Source: Candidatus Latescibacterota bacterium
Lineage (GTDB): Bacteria > Latescibacterota > UBA2968
DNA: 64,000 bases
Assembly: GCA_022824945.1 (NCBI GenBank)
Contig: JAJDYX010000050.1
Location: 161,605 to 225,604, forward strand
Direction: 5' to 3'
Shown piece by piece: positions 36,668 through 45,189 of the stretch; position 1 is the first letter of the stretch, and every line of letters starts with the position of its first letter. The notes under the pieces are model-generated. The model was given only the letters and a program-made list of their open reading frames with translations. It searched no databases and was not told where the DNA came from. Position numbers and translations under genes: made by a program.

Positions 36668-36710
36668 AAGCCTGGCATCTTTTTGAAGATTGCCGGGTCT
36701 TTTTTTATTT
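36668..36710. terminator. terminator between cysK and rpsT
   Basis: An imperfect hairpin (AAAAAAGCCTGGCATCTT on the left, GAAGATTGCCGGGT on the right) is followed by seven T residues on the plus strand, 20 bases past the cysK stop. The A-rich left side could serve the convergent rpsT transcript too. Confidence 0.75.
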
Positions 36711-36721
36711 GCGTATATATT

Positions 36722-36979
36722 TTACGCCTCAAGGGCAGCGACGTGACGCTGTACTCTCGATTTATATCGGGCGGCCGCATTGCGGTGTATAACGCCTTTT
36801 TGGGCTGTTTTGTCAATTACGGACTGCGTGCGATTGATCAGTGCTTCTGCTTCTTCTTTGCTATTTGTCGCCAGCATTCTTTTTAGAGAAGTACGCAAGG
36901 ACGAACGTGTTCCCCTGTTGCGGAGTCTGATTTTTTCAGCCTGGCGCAGGCGTTTTTTTGAAGATGCCAATTTGGGCAA
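36722..36979 (-). CDS. rpsT: 30S ribosomal protein S20
   Basis: An 85-residue protein binding 16S rRNA. The start is TTG36979, read LPKLASSKKRLRQ, placed 8 bases after a perfect AAGGAGGT; an ATG at 37033 is in frame but has no such site and would give an atypical N-terminus. A UUG start is also used by rpsT in E. coli, where it takes part in autoregulation. The basic, alanine-rich helical pattern (EKIRLRNRGTRSSLRTSLKR, then KKGVIHRNAAARYKSRV-like end) is that of S20. Monocistronic. Confidence 0.92.
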   Translation of the reverse strand: MPKLASSKKRLRQAEKIRLRNRGTRSSLRTSLKRMLATNSKEEAEALINRTQSVIDKTAQKGVIHRNAAARYKSRVQRHVAALEA

Positions 36980-37138
36980 GGGATTCACCTCCTTAGAGAG
37001 TTTTCCGAAATTTAGAATGTGAAATCTAACCATTTACAGGTATTTGCACAACCCATTTCTCATTTTCTTGTTTTTTTCTGCTTCTGTCGTATTTTACCGC
37101 CCGGAGTATTTAATCAAATCCAATCAGGAGGAACCACA

Positions 37139-38089
37139 ATGACACCAACTATTTATGTCGGCACTATCGGTCAGGGAGTCTGGCGGAGCAAAGACGGTGG
37201 CGACTCATGGCGGCGCACGAGCAGCGGTATGTTCTCGGAATCGGATATTCGCGCCATTGCCGTGCATCCAGACAATGCGTCAATCCTGTTTGCGGGAACA
37301 GAGACCGGTATTTATCGTTCGCAAAATGGGGGGGATGACTGGGAAAAATTGGATTCTCCAATGAACGGTACGCAAATCTGGTCCATTGCGATTCACCCCA
37401 GAAGTCCAAATACGGTTTATGCTGGCACATGTCCTTCTGCGCTGTTTCGGTCGGACGATGGCGGCGAGACATGGAAGCAACTTTCCGTGGAACTCGTCGA
37501 GGATTGCGGTGCTATTATTCCGCGCGTCACGACTATTATCACAGATCCGACAGATGATCAGACCGTCTATGCGGGTATTGAAATCGACGGGATGCGGATT
37601 AGCAGAGATGGCGGCGAGACATGGACATCTGGCAATGAGGGCCTTTCGAGTCTCGATATTCACGGTCTTGCGCTTGTGCCCGGAAGTCCAAAAACACTTG
37701 TGGCTGGCACCAATAATGATGTGTGTATCACAACCGATATGATGAACTGGACACGGCTCAATGTGAAAGCAGAGTTTCCCTGGCCCTATTGCAGGGGGGT
37801 GCTCTATATGTCAAATGGTCGGGTGTATGTCGGCGCGGGAAATGGACCACCTGGCGATGAAGGGGGGCTGTTCTACACTTCTGATCTGGGGCATTCATGG
37901 GCGCGCGCTGATCTAAATGGCAATACCAATAGTACGGTCTGGGCGATTGCCCACAATCCCGCAGTGCCGAATTTGATAATAGCGTATAGTATTGCCGGAC
38001 AAATTTTTAGCAGTACCGATAATGGCGATTCCTGGACCAAATTCACCCGCGAGTTCGGCGAAGTTCGCGCGGTGGCTATTGCGCCGTGA
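37139..38089 (+). CDS. BNR/Asp-box repeat protein (sialidase-like beta-propeller)
   Basis: 316 residues from ATG37139 behind AGGAGG; an in-frame extension upstream is rejected. Six Asp-box motifs (SxDxGxxW) are visible: SKDGGDSWRR, SQNGGDDWEK, SDDGGETWKQ, SRDGGETWTS, TSDLGHSWAR and STDNGDSWTK, about one every 45 residues, so a beta-propeller similar to VPS10/Ycf48-type or sialidase folds. No signal peptide, so it is cytoplasmic unless exported otherwise. No catalytic sialidase Arg triad is apparent. Function unknown; such proteins often bind glycans or proteins. Confidence 0.82.
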   Translation: MTPTIYVGTIGQGVWRSKDGGDSWRRTSSGMFSESDIRAIAVHPDNASILFAGTETGIYRSQNGGDDWEKLDSPMNGTQIWSIAIHPRSPNTVYAGTCPSALFRSDDGGETWKQLSVELVEDCGAIIPRVTTIITDPTDDQTVYAGIEIDGMRISRDGGETWTSGNEGLSSLDIHGLALVPGSPKTLVAGTNNDVCITTDMMNWTRLNVKAEFPWPYCRGVLYMSNGRVYVGAGNGPPGDEGGLFYTSDLGHSWARADLNGNTNSTVWAIAHNPAVPNLIIAYSIAGQIFSSTDNGDSWTKFTREFGEVRAVAIAP

Positions 38090-38108
38090 TACAGGTGGGG
38101 CATAGTGG

Positions 38109-39761
38109 CTAAACGAGTTTCTCCTCTGCGGCCGACCATGTCCCGCATCTGATTTTCAGTATGTGATTCACTGGCGTCGTAAATGTCATCAATACGCGGA
38201 AGGCTGTGGGGGCGGACTCGCTTCCTCGCAACGCCCAGAAACGATGGGCATACGCGCCTGGTCCTATGGAAATGGCATCGTTGCCTGTGTGGTAGGTCGC
38301 ATATCCGGATTTGAGAAATGCGACTTCTGCGGCCTGGCCGCGCACGATACCGCTGTCAAAATCCAGTTCGCCACCGGGTACAAAATCGCACGCGATTTGA
38401 AATGGCACGCGGTCATAGCCTTCTGATTTTACGTGCAGATTAAATCCGCTATCCACTTCTTCAATTTCCAATGCTGTCGTTAGTGGCGGCAGCGCGTACA
38501 CATCTCTTTCTTTTCGCAAGCTGTAAAATTCCTCAAAAGCGACTTCGCGTCCCAATGGCAGGTCGTAACCGGGTCTGCCGCCGTCTGAACTTCGGCTTAT
38601 GTGCGTCATTCTGATTTTGCCATCTACTTCTTCAAAGGTCTCACCTGAAAATTGTGCAATAGCAAAATAGCTCGCGCACAGGTTCACCGAGGCCAATTCT
38701 ACGTCTCCATGCTTGACGCCAAATGGCGATGTTATACCTGCACCCACTGTGGCACTCGTTTTTCTGCGCCGCACACGCCACAATCGAGCGGTTGGGTAAA
38801 CCTTCGCGTAAGACTCGGGCAAAGGCTCGCGTTTCAGGTTATCTACTCGCCATTCGGGATGGGTTAAAAACGGTTCGAGTGCCCATGGCAAACCGCCCGG
38901 GGATATGGAGTACAACCAATCTGCGACTGCCGCGTAAAATCCATTGCCATCTCGTCGCGCCATGTTGTAATAGCTATCGACCATGTTGACCAGAACAACG
39001 CGCGTGCCGTGGTCCTGTCTGCGGGAAAAACTCGTTACAACGGTTCCGTCTGCATGTAATATGTGATAGGACAAATCCAGATTTCGGCGCACGGGTTCCA
39101 GAAGTTGGGGGCGATTGAGCGCGTCGGCAGCCAGTCTCAGCGCGCGGTTGCATATTGCGTTATACGTGCCGGCGCTGCGCTCGATGTATTCGCCATCGGC
39201 ATTGTTGTCTATTGTTTCGGCGAGATAGCTTTCAATGGTGTCCAGGCCGTCCAGATTGGGGAATAATTCCAGTGCCTGGGAAAGCGCGGCGACCAATACC
39301 CAGCGGTGATTCGGCGTGTGAAATCCACCCGCTATCATGCCCGGTACAGCCGTTTGGATGATTTCACCGAGTACTTCGGCAATCTGTTTCGCGCCGTCAT
39401 CTCCTGCTTTGCGAGCCGCGCGGACTACCGGCGCGAGTCCCTCGACCAGAAATCCCGTGTCTGGCGATGAATCAAAATTGGTCGTTATCAGGTCAAAGCA
39501 CCCGCTTTCCCGGCGAATCTTTCGCGCGAAGGCCGCGCCTGCGAGAATGCGCGCCAGAATTTCTTCGCTTTGATAATATCGACCGCCTTCCAGAAGATAG
39601 GCATAGCCCAGGGTGGATACCGCGCTCACATTTGTGGCCCCTGCAATCCCATCGCTGACAAACCCACCGTAATCTTCTCGTCCCACATCCATAACCTGAC
39701 GGGGTAAAATGGCTTCTATCTGTTCATCCAGATTTTCCAACAGTACTTCGTATTTTAGCAT
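38109..39761 (-). CDS. predicted alpha/alpha-toroid protein, heparinase/lyase-like
   Basis: 550 residues from ATG39761, preceded by GGGGG; an in-frame extension upstream is rejected. The N-terminal 330 residues are helical with repeated WxxAxxA spacing (GYAYLLEGGRYYQSEEILARILAGAAFARK, HRWVLVAALSQALELFPNLD, SAGTYNAICNRALRLAADAL), like an alpha/alpha toroid. The C-terminal part is beta-rich. The layout resembles heparinase II/III-type polysaccharide lyases, but I see no convincing catalytic His/Tyr motif and no signal peptide. The neighbouring BNR-repeat gene and the sugar-related genes in this window suggest a carbohydrate role. Confidence 0.55.
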   Translation of the reverse strand: MLKYEVLLENLDEQIEAILPRQVMDVGREDYGGFVSDGIAGATNVSAVSTLGYAYLLEGGRYYQSEEILARILAGAAFARKIRRESGCFDLITTNFDSSPDTGFLVEGLAPVVRAARKAGDDGAKQIAEVLGEIIQTAVPGMIAGGFHTPNHRWVLVAALSQALELFPNLDGLDTIESYLAETIDNNADGEYIERSAGTYNAICNRALRLAADALNRPQLLEPVRRNLDLSYHILHADGTVVTSFSRRQDHGTRVVLVNMVDSYYNMARRDGNGFYAAVADWLYSISPGGLPWALEPFLTHPEWRVDNLKREPLPESYAKVYPTARLWRVRRRKTSATVGAGITSPFGVKHGDVELASVNLCASYFAIAQFSGETFEEVDGKIRMTHISRSSDGGRPGYDLPLGREVAFEEFYSLRKERDVYALPPLTTALEIEEVDSGFNLHVKSEGYDRVPFQIACDFVPGGELDFDSGIVRGQAAEVAFLKSGYATYHTGNDAISIGPGAYAHRFWALRGSESAPTAFRVLMTFTTPVNHILKIRCGTWSAAEEKLV

Positions 39762-39859
39762 GCATAACCCCCATGAGTGAACGACCCTCAGCAAACTGAA
39801 GACTTGACCAATATATCCCCAATTTGTCCGTACTTCAAGAAAACCCCACAGGGTCTGGC

Positions 39860-40504
39860 TCAATGCAACCTGAAACGAATTGGAATGGTCATGCGTACCG
39901 CAATTGCTCTGCCATTTTGCCTAGCGGGTTTGAACCGAAATTGTCTGATTGCCTCCAGGGCCGCAGCGCGAAAAATCTCGGGGCCTTTTAAAATCTGGGG
40001 TTCGGCTACGCGCCCTTCTCTGGTCACTATAAATAACACCATCACCTGGCCTTGCAGACCCGCCCTGCGGGCCATCTCTGGATAAACTGGATTTACGGAC
40101 TTGATCAATTTGGGTTTTTGTTCCACGATCCAGAATTCCAAAATTTCTTCCTCTACTTCTACATCGTTCTTATCCATCGGTCGTGGGATATCGACAATTG
40201 GTGCATCAAAATCCAACTCTGTATCGGCAATGGTCACATCATCGGGCACGTCTTCGTCTTCTGTTTCCAGGGGCACGGCGGGCCTTTCCATGGGTGGTGG
40301 TCGTTTCTTTTGATGTGTCTCGGGAATATCTAAAACTGTGAACCTCTCAATAACTTTTTTGGTCGATTTAGATTCGATCTTCATATCTGGAAACAAAATG
40401 GCCAATCCGACCATCAGAAACAGCGTCAACGAAGTAGAACGTCTCATGACCTTTGGATAAATTGATTTCAAATCGGCATCTGCATGTTTTTTGCGAATCA
40501 TCAT
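39860..40504 (-). CDS. TonB family energy transducer
   Basis: 214 residues. A short cytoplasmic N-terminus, a membrane segment (STSLTLFLMVGLAILF, about residues 23-38), a Pro/Glu-rich periplasmic linker (KKRPPPMERPAVPLETEDEDVP) and a C-terminal TonB domain (residues 130-214: PKLIKSVNPVYPEMARRAGLQGQVMVLF with IRQFRFKPARQNG). AAGGAG precedes the ATG. TonB transfers proton-motive energy to outer-membrane receptors. An operator TATTAA-N4-TTAATA lies at 40521-40536, 17 bases before the start codon, matching sites at the blaI-type gene upstream; so it is probably under the same regulator. No ExbB/ExbD or receptor gene is adjacent. Confidence 0.9.
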   Translation of the reverse strand: MMIRKKHADADLKSIYPKVMRRSTSLTLFLMVGLAILFPDMKIESKSTKKVIERFTVLDIPETHQKKRPPPMERPAVPLETEDEDVPDDVTIADTELDFDAPIVDIPRPMDKNDVEVEEEILEFWIVEQKPKLIKSVNPVYPEMARRAGLQGQVMVLFIVTREGRVAEPQILKGPEIFRAAALEAIRQFRFKPARQNGRAIAVRMTIPIRFRLH

Positions 40505-40520
40505 TTTCTCCTTTTTAAAG

Positions 40521-40536
40521 TATTAATAATTTAATA
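40521..40536. promoter_or_regulatory. BlaI-type operator upstream of tonB
   Basis: A palindrome TATTAA (40521-40526), TAAT, TTAATA (40531-40536). The extended half AACTATTAA recurs in the other two sites. It lies between the BlaR1-like gene's stop and the tonB ATG, within the expected promoter. Confidence 0.65.
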
Positions 40537-40560
40537 GTTAGTCTTAAAAAAATATCTGAC

Positions 40561-42594
40561 TCAGCCTGATCTATCCCCCTTTCGCAGGCTTTTAAGACTA
40601 AAGGTGTGAGCCAGCACATCGAGCTGTCGCATCTGAAGCGCCTTTGTGCGATTAGGTGCATAGATCCCCATATTGATTAAGAAGAAACGGTTCTGTGTGA
40701 CATCAAAAAGTGCATAGCTCTTAAACGGTCCACCTTGCCACGCGCGTGTATTTTCCCACAGTCCTTCCAGGCAAACGGCCAATTTACCCAGAAACTCCGT
40801 CTGGTAAATATTCACCTCCCCAGATGATGTTTGGTCACCGCCATAAAAGCGGCTCGATACGTCGTCCCACTTTTGCAAACACCAATCCGGTGTCAATTGA
40901 TCTGGATGTACGCCATCTTCCCAATATACCCAGAGCCACAATTGTCGTCGATCTACCTGACGCGCCAGTGCCACAAAGTTCTCATTTGCATACTCATCCA
41001 TCACTTCATATCCTACCGGCACCCGCATGCGCCAGCCAAATTGCCGTGATAGGGATTCAGAATGTTCGATATTTTCTCCCGCGTGATACAGAATGGTTTC
41101 GAGCCATTTTGCCATCGATGCGTCAATTGCCGATACAATGCGGTCGCCATTGAGCGCGACTTGCTCCGCCACACTCTGGGTATCTGCAGCCTTGACTGCT
41201 ATAACTATCTGATCTGATGCCCACACATTGCGGTGAATCACTGTCTCATTTTTAGAACGCCCCGTGAGTAGCGGTTGCAAGTCCTTCGCCAGAATGCCAT
41301 TTGCAGATGAAACAAGAATCAAATTGCGGTAAGCCCGGAAATCCCGAAATGCTTCGGGAGAAACATATACGAGATCAAATACGTACTCGGGTTGCGGCGT
41401 TAAAATTGGATCTAATAGTAGATCTTCCAGTACTGGTCTTAACGCTTCTCGGGTGGTTCCATCGGCCACGACCACAATTTTACTGGTTAGTCCAATACCC
41501 CGGGGTAGCGGATTGCCGATAAGCACGTCTGCCAGCGGTTTGCTCCACCGAGAAATTTTCAAATGGGCTTCGGCTCGACCGGGCACATCGATGAGAGGAC
41601 CGATTTTTACAGCAATGACACAGGCAAATAGGAATATCGCGAGCCAGATGGCACTGTGCGACAGCGATGGGCGGCGCTGACTGAGCAGATATTCAAAGCG
41701 CTTTACCAGATTTGGATGGCGATTTATAATGCCCAAACCTATTGGGCGCACCCTGCCAATCATCTCTGTCAGGCGCGTCAGACAGATCGCGTAATCACGT
41801 GCATTGTGACCGCGATGCGCGGCATATTCATCGCAGGCCATTTCTCGCGTTAGTGACAGTTGCCTACTCAGCCACCAGATGCCGGGATTGCACCATAAAA
41901 AAGTTTCTACGAGGCGTTGCACCAGAATGCCCAGGGCATCTTTGCGTTGAACATGCGCGATTTCATGCTTGAGAATTTGCTCCAGTTCAGGTGCTGACAG
42001 TTGCGATATGAGATGTCGCGGTATGAGAACGACCTGGCGAAAAATACCCAGCACTGCGGGGCTGGCAACAGCATCTGAAATTCGCAAACCAATGTCCGCT
42101 GAGCCAATCCATCTGCGTTTATATCGCTCAAACCGAGCCTGCAGATCCGTTCCCGCCCACTTTCCAGATCGCTTCAACCGAATCATCTGACAATATCCCA
42201 CTACAATGCGTCCGAGCATTGCACAGGCAACGACCAGCCATAAAATCCAGACGACAATCGGCCAGGAAAAAACCGACCGGGTTTTCACAGGCGTTGCAAT
42301 TTGAGGGTGCGGTTGTAATATCTCATTGGCGAGATTGGTATCCAGAACTCTGGTTGGTGGGATCGTTGCGTCCGGTTTATCTACGGTCTCGTATGGTGCA
42401 GGTGTGACGAGAAATAGAGGCATAATCACCACGCCAATCACGGCGACCCACAACAGGCGGTGCAATAAAGACGCAGGCACGCGCAAACGCGAGAGCACAG
42501 CTACAATCATTGCGGCCAAAACGCCCATCCAGATCCCATTCAGCAGATAAAACACGCTGAGCCGGGCAATGGTATCAATCCATTCGCCCATCAC
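40561..42594 (-). CDS. BlaR1-like M56 sensor metallopeptidase with DUF4837-like C-terminal domain
   Basis: 677 residues. Membrane segments at about 14-35, 48-64, 111-133 and 316-333 flank the M56 peptidase part: HEIAH at 210-214 binds zinc and EMACDE at 251-256 supplies the third ligand. In BlaR1/MecR1, signal binding outside the cell triggers the zinc protease to inactivate the repressor. Here the C-terminal, extracytoplasmic part (about 370-670) is not a penicillin-binding domain. Blocks such as SKIVVVADGT, LVYVSPEAFRDFRAYRNLILVS and GPFKSYALFDVTQNRFFLINMGIYAPNRTKALQMRQLDVL match the pattern of DUF4837 proteins as I recall it. It overlaps the repressor gene by 4 bases. Confidence 0.85.
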   Translation of the reverse strand: MMGEWIDTIARLSVFYLLNGIWMGVLAAMIVAVLSRLRVPASLLHRLLWVAVIGVVIMPLFLVTPAPYETVDKPDATIPPTRVLDTNLANEILQPHPQIATPVKTRSVFSWPIVVWILWLVVACAMLGRIVVGYCQMIRLKRSGKWAGTDLQARFERYKRRWIGSADIGLRISDAVASPAVLGIFRQVVLIPRHLISQLSAPELEQILKHEIAHVQRKDALGILVQRLVETFLWCNPGIWWLSRQLSLTREMACDEYAAHRGHNARDYAICLTRLTEMIGRVRPIGLGIINRHPNLVKRFEYLLSQRRPSLSHSAIWLAIFLFACVIAVKIGPLIDVPGRAEAHLKISRWSKPLADVLIGNPLPRGIGLTSKIVVVADGTTREALRPVLEDLLLDPILTPQPEYVFDLVYVSPEAFRDFRAYRNLILVSSANGILAKDLQPLLTGRSKNETVIHRNVWASDQIVIAVKAADTQSVAEQVALNGDRIVSAIDASMAKWLETILYHAGENIEHSESLSRQFGWRMRVPVGYEVMDEYANENFVALARQVDRRQLWLWVYWEDGVHPDQLTPDWCLQKWDDVSSRFYGGDQTSSGEVNIYQTEFLGKLAVCLEGLWENTRAWQGGPFKSYALFDVTQNRFFLINMGIYAPNRTKALQMRQLDVLAHTFSLKSLRKGDRSG

Positions 42595-42980
42595 GTTTCA
42601 TCCTCCTCTGCCTTCTGTATCATTTTGTGAATGCGGGCGAGGTCTTGGGCATCGAGTTCTTCATTTTCTACCAGATTGAGTACCAGGGTTTCTGGCGAAT
42701 TGTCGAAAAAACGACTCATCAGATACTGAATGGCGCTTCGTTGTGCATCCTCTCGCCCTACGATTGGATAATACACAAAAGCTCTGCCTTCTTTTTCATG
42801 CCGCAAATATCCCTTCTGTTCCAGAATGCGCAATATTGTCAATACCGTGCTATATGCCGGAGATTCACGTCCGGCGAGTGTATTGACAACCTCGCTCACT
42901 GTGGCCGAGCCGCGATTCCAAATTACCTGCATCAATCTCAGTTCGGCATCTGTCAGAGTAGGGGATCTTCGTCTGCCCAT
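42591..42980 (-). CDS. BlaI/MecI/CopY family repressor
   Basis: 129 residues. The N-terminal winged helix begins SPTLTDAELRLMQVIWNRGSATVSEVVNTL, with recognition helix AYSTVLTILRILEQKGYLRHEKEGRAFVYYP, and the short C-terminal dimerisation helices follow. A repressor of this type is cleaved or displaced when the M56 partner is activated. It is translationally coupled (ATGA) to the BlaR1-like gene. Two matching palindromes flank its promoter at 42991-43058, so it should repress itself; a third site lies before tonB. GAGG precedes the ATG. Confidence 0.92.
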   Translation of the reverse strand: MGRRRSPTLTDAELRLMQVIWNRGSATVSEVVNTLAGRESPAYSTVLTILRILEQKGYLRHEKEGRAFVYYPIVGREDAQRSAIQYLMSRFFDNSPETLVLNLVENEELDAQDLARIHKMIQKAEEDET

Positions 42981-42990
42981 ATATCCTCAC

Positions 42991-43006
42991 TATTAAAAAA
43001 TTAATA
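42991..43006. promoter_or_regulatory. BlaI-type operator B (downstream of the blaI promoter)
   Basis: TATTAA (42991-42996), AAAA, TTAATA (43001-43006), a perfect palindrome, in the leader between the predicted transcription start near 43010 and the repressor ATG. Confidence 0.65.
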
Positions 43007-43016
43007 CTTTCAAAAA

Positions 43017-43058
43017 AATATGGAGAAACAGAAAGAAAATGTCAATTAAAAAATTAAT
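43017..43058 (-). promoter_or_regulatory. blaI promoter with operator C at its -35
   Basis: On the minus strand, TTGACA (complement of 43040-43045), 17 bases, CATATT (complement of 43017-43022). Operator C, ATTAA-AAAA-TTAAT at 43045-43058 with right half TTAATAG, abuts the -35, so repressor there would block polymerase. Together with operator B it brackets the promoter, the usual BlaI-type layout. Confidence 0.6.
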
Positions 43059-43138
43059 AGTTCAAAAGAAAAAAGACAAACTGGTAGGAGGTGGGACGCC
43101 TTCGCGCCCGGGTTTCCAAAACAGAGATACAGACAGGA

Positions 43139-44116
43139 TCAGAACTTCAGGAGCTTACCTTCTCGGGCAGATTGATAGACCGCTTCGAGGAGTGCTACTG
43201 TGCGGCGGCCTTCGCGTCCATCTACAGATAGGGGCGTTCCTCTGGTCACGGCATTTACCACGTCTTCGACAATGCTGTGGACATTATTTTTGACGCTGTC
43301 GAGTTTTTCCTGAAGCCCTGTGCCATAAACAGTCATTTCGCCATTTAAAACATCGTGTAGCAAAATACCGCCTTCTGTTCCGTGTACTTCTGCGCTGAAA
43401 TACACACTCTGGGGAAAGGTGGTGGTGCCCAGGATTGTGCCTTTTGCCCCGTTCTCGAAATTCAGGATTGCCAGCCCGATGTCTTCGGTCTCAATCTCGT
43501 GATTTACAATGTCGATTTCGCCGTACACGGAAACCGGGTCGCCCATAAACCAGCTCAATACGTCGAGTAGATGCGCGCCCTGATTGGCCAATGAGCCACC
43601 GCCATCCATAGCCCACGTTCCGCGCCAACCATCGTCGTGCAAAAAATAGTCGTCAGATCGAAACCACTTAAAACGCACTTCACCCAATATCATCTCGCCA
43701 AGCCAGCCTTCCCGAATTGCGGTTGCCACCTTGACATTGCCATCCACGTATCGGCTTTGATAGTCCACACCGCACAATACGCCGGCATCTTCACAAGCCG
43801 CAATGAGTCGATCACACGCTTCGGTGCTCACATCCATGGGCTTGGTGGTAATCACATGCTTGCCCGCTTTTGCCGCTTCAATGCCAACCTGGGCATGTTT
43901 GCCGCTCGGCGTCATGACCATCACGACATCCACATCATCTCGGGCAAACACATGTTCCATATTTACAACACAATCCGTTTCCAATTCCTGCGCTACTTCC
44001 TCAGCCAGATCGCCGTGCAGATCGCACACGACCTTCAAATCTGCACCGGCTGTTTCTTTAATCAACCGCGCTCTGTTGCGCCCCATGCCCAGGCCAATAA
44101 CGCCAAAACCGACCAT
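43139..44116 (-). CDS. Gfo/Idh/MocA family oxidoreductase
   Basis: 325 residues. MVGFGVIGLGMGRNRARL carries the Rossmann GxGxxG, and TKPMD near 93-97 is the family's EKP-like motif with Thr in place of Glu. The substrate domain has GGGSLANQGAHLLDVLSWFMG, with the conserved Asp/His region for catalysis (D and HLLD). Acts on a sugar or cyclitol in the cytoplasm. A dioxygenase gene lies 24 bases upstream on the same strand. One of three members of this family in the window; sequence similarity to the others is low. Confidence 0.9.
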   Translation of the reverse strand: MVGFGVIGLGMGRNRARLIKETAGADLKVVCDLHGDLAEEVAQELETDCVVNMEHVFARDDVDVVMVMTPSGKHAQVGIEAAKAGKHVITTKPMDVSTEACDRLIAACEDAGVLCGVDYQSRYVDGNVKVATAIREGWLGEMILGEVRFKWFRSDDYFLHDDGWRGTWAMDGGGSLANQGAHLLDVLSWFMGDPVSVYGEIDIVNHEIETEDIGLAILNFENGAKGTILGTTTFPQSVYFSAEVHGTEGGILLHDVLNGEMTVYGTGLQEKLDSVKNNVHSIVEDVVNAVTRGTPLSVDGREGRRTVALLEAVYQSAREGKLLKF

Positions 44117-44140
44117 GTTATCCTCCTGTTCGTCTTATTT

Positions 44141-45148
44141 TTATGCACAATCGGGATGGCCTTCCGTCCAACGCCCGAAGGGAACATCGGTCTGTCCGTC
44201 CTGATTGATCTTCGACATCGTCTTTCGAGTGTCCAACCACATTTGAGTCCACACTTTTGCATCTCTCAATTCGCGCTCTGGATGTTTGCGGCTGCGCGCG
44301 ACAAAGCCCGGAAATGCCTCTCGGCCAGTCGTCTGACCGATGGGATTGTAACGCAGATCAAAGCTCCAGCGGATGTTATCGCTCACATTGGGTAGCGATC
44401 CGTGTACTGTACACTTGGGAAGAAAAATGACATCTCCCCGTTTGACCGGTAGGGATATCATGCGTTTGGCTTCAAACAGCGATTCGGGTATCTGCCGCCC
44501 ACCCGCTGTTTTGGGTCCATTCCCGAAGTACGATGGGCAATGTGTCAAAAGTCCGCGTTTGTGGCTGCCGGGTACGACTTTTAGAGGACCTTGTTCAATA
44601 TCGACGTCTTCGAGTGCAAACCACACGGTCAACATATTTGTCTCATCTGCTTCTGGTACAACCACGCCCTGATCCTGATGCCAGATCGTTTCTCCCAAAA
44701 TCGGATTTCCAAACTGGTTTTTGGGCAAAATATGCTCGGGTGGTTTGATTCGCACATGTTGTACGGGATTCGAGTATATCTCTGGGCCGATGAGCGATTC
44801 CACACAATCGAGCAGGGATTCATCTGTAAAGGCATTTAGAACAGCCTGTCCTGTCCAGAAGGGGGTGTCGGGTTTTACATTTTGAAATGGCAGCGAAAAA
44901 TCGAAATACTGTTTGTGTACATCACCTGTTTCAATACAGACCGCGATGAACCGCTCGGCAAAATCGAGGTCTTCGAATAAAGAAGAAATTTCTTCTCGCT
45001 CGGAAAGATCGCGCACTAAGGTGTCGAGTACATCTGTGTACTCTTCTATTACAGGATCCAAAACGGTTTTCGGATCCAACACGCCCTCCACCACCAGATA
45101 GCCTTCTTCTTCAAACTGTGCAATCTGCTCGGCAGTTAGGCAACCCAT
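44141..45148 (-). CDS. phytanoyl-CoA dioxygenase (PhyH) family protein
   Basis: 335 residues. An Fe(II)/2-oxoglutarate enzyme with the iron ligands H-x-D in WHQDQG near residue 170-175, a distal His in CTVHGSLPN, and Arg in IRWSFDLRY for 2-oxoglutarate. FEEEGYLVVEGVLD is the usual N-terminal motif. The substrate cannot be named; the family hydroxylates many small molecules. It is followed on the same strand by a Gfo/Idh/MocA gene after 24 bases, suggesting joint action on a sugar-like compound. Unlike the two PhyH-like genes at 53-55 kb, its facial triad is intact. Confidence 0.88.
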   Translation of the reverse strand: MGCLTAEQIAQFEEEGYLVVEGVLDPKTVLDPVIEEYTDVLDTLVRDLSEREEISSLFEDLDFAERFIAVCIETGDVHKQYFDFSLPFQNVKPDTPFWTGQAVLNAFTDESLLDCVESLIGPEIYSNPVQHVRIKPPEHILPKNQFGNPILGETIWHQDQGVVVPEADETNMLTVWFALEDVDIEQGPLKVVPGSHKRGLLTHCPSYFGNGPKTAGGRQIPESLFEAKRMISLPVKRGDVIFLPKCTVHGSLPNVSDNIRWSFDLRYNPIGQTTGREAFPGFVARSRKHPERELRDAKVWTQMWLDTRKTMSKINQDGQTDVPFGRWTEGHPDCA

Positions 45149-45189
45149 GGTATTTCTCCTTGTTGTGGGTGTTTAGTGGTCGGCTTTTG

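Noticed and set aside
43039..43293. 84-codon plus-strand frame starting in the blaI regulatory region
   Set aside because: It runs over the blaI operator C and opposite the end of a Gfo/Idh/MocA gene; no recognisable domain.
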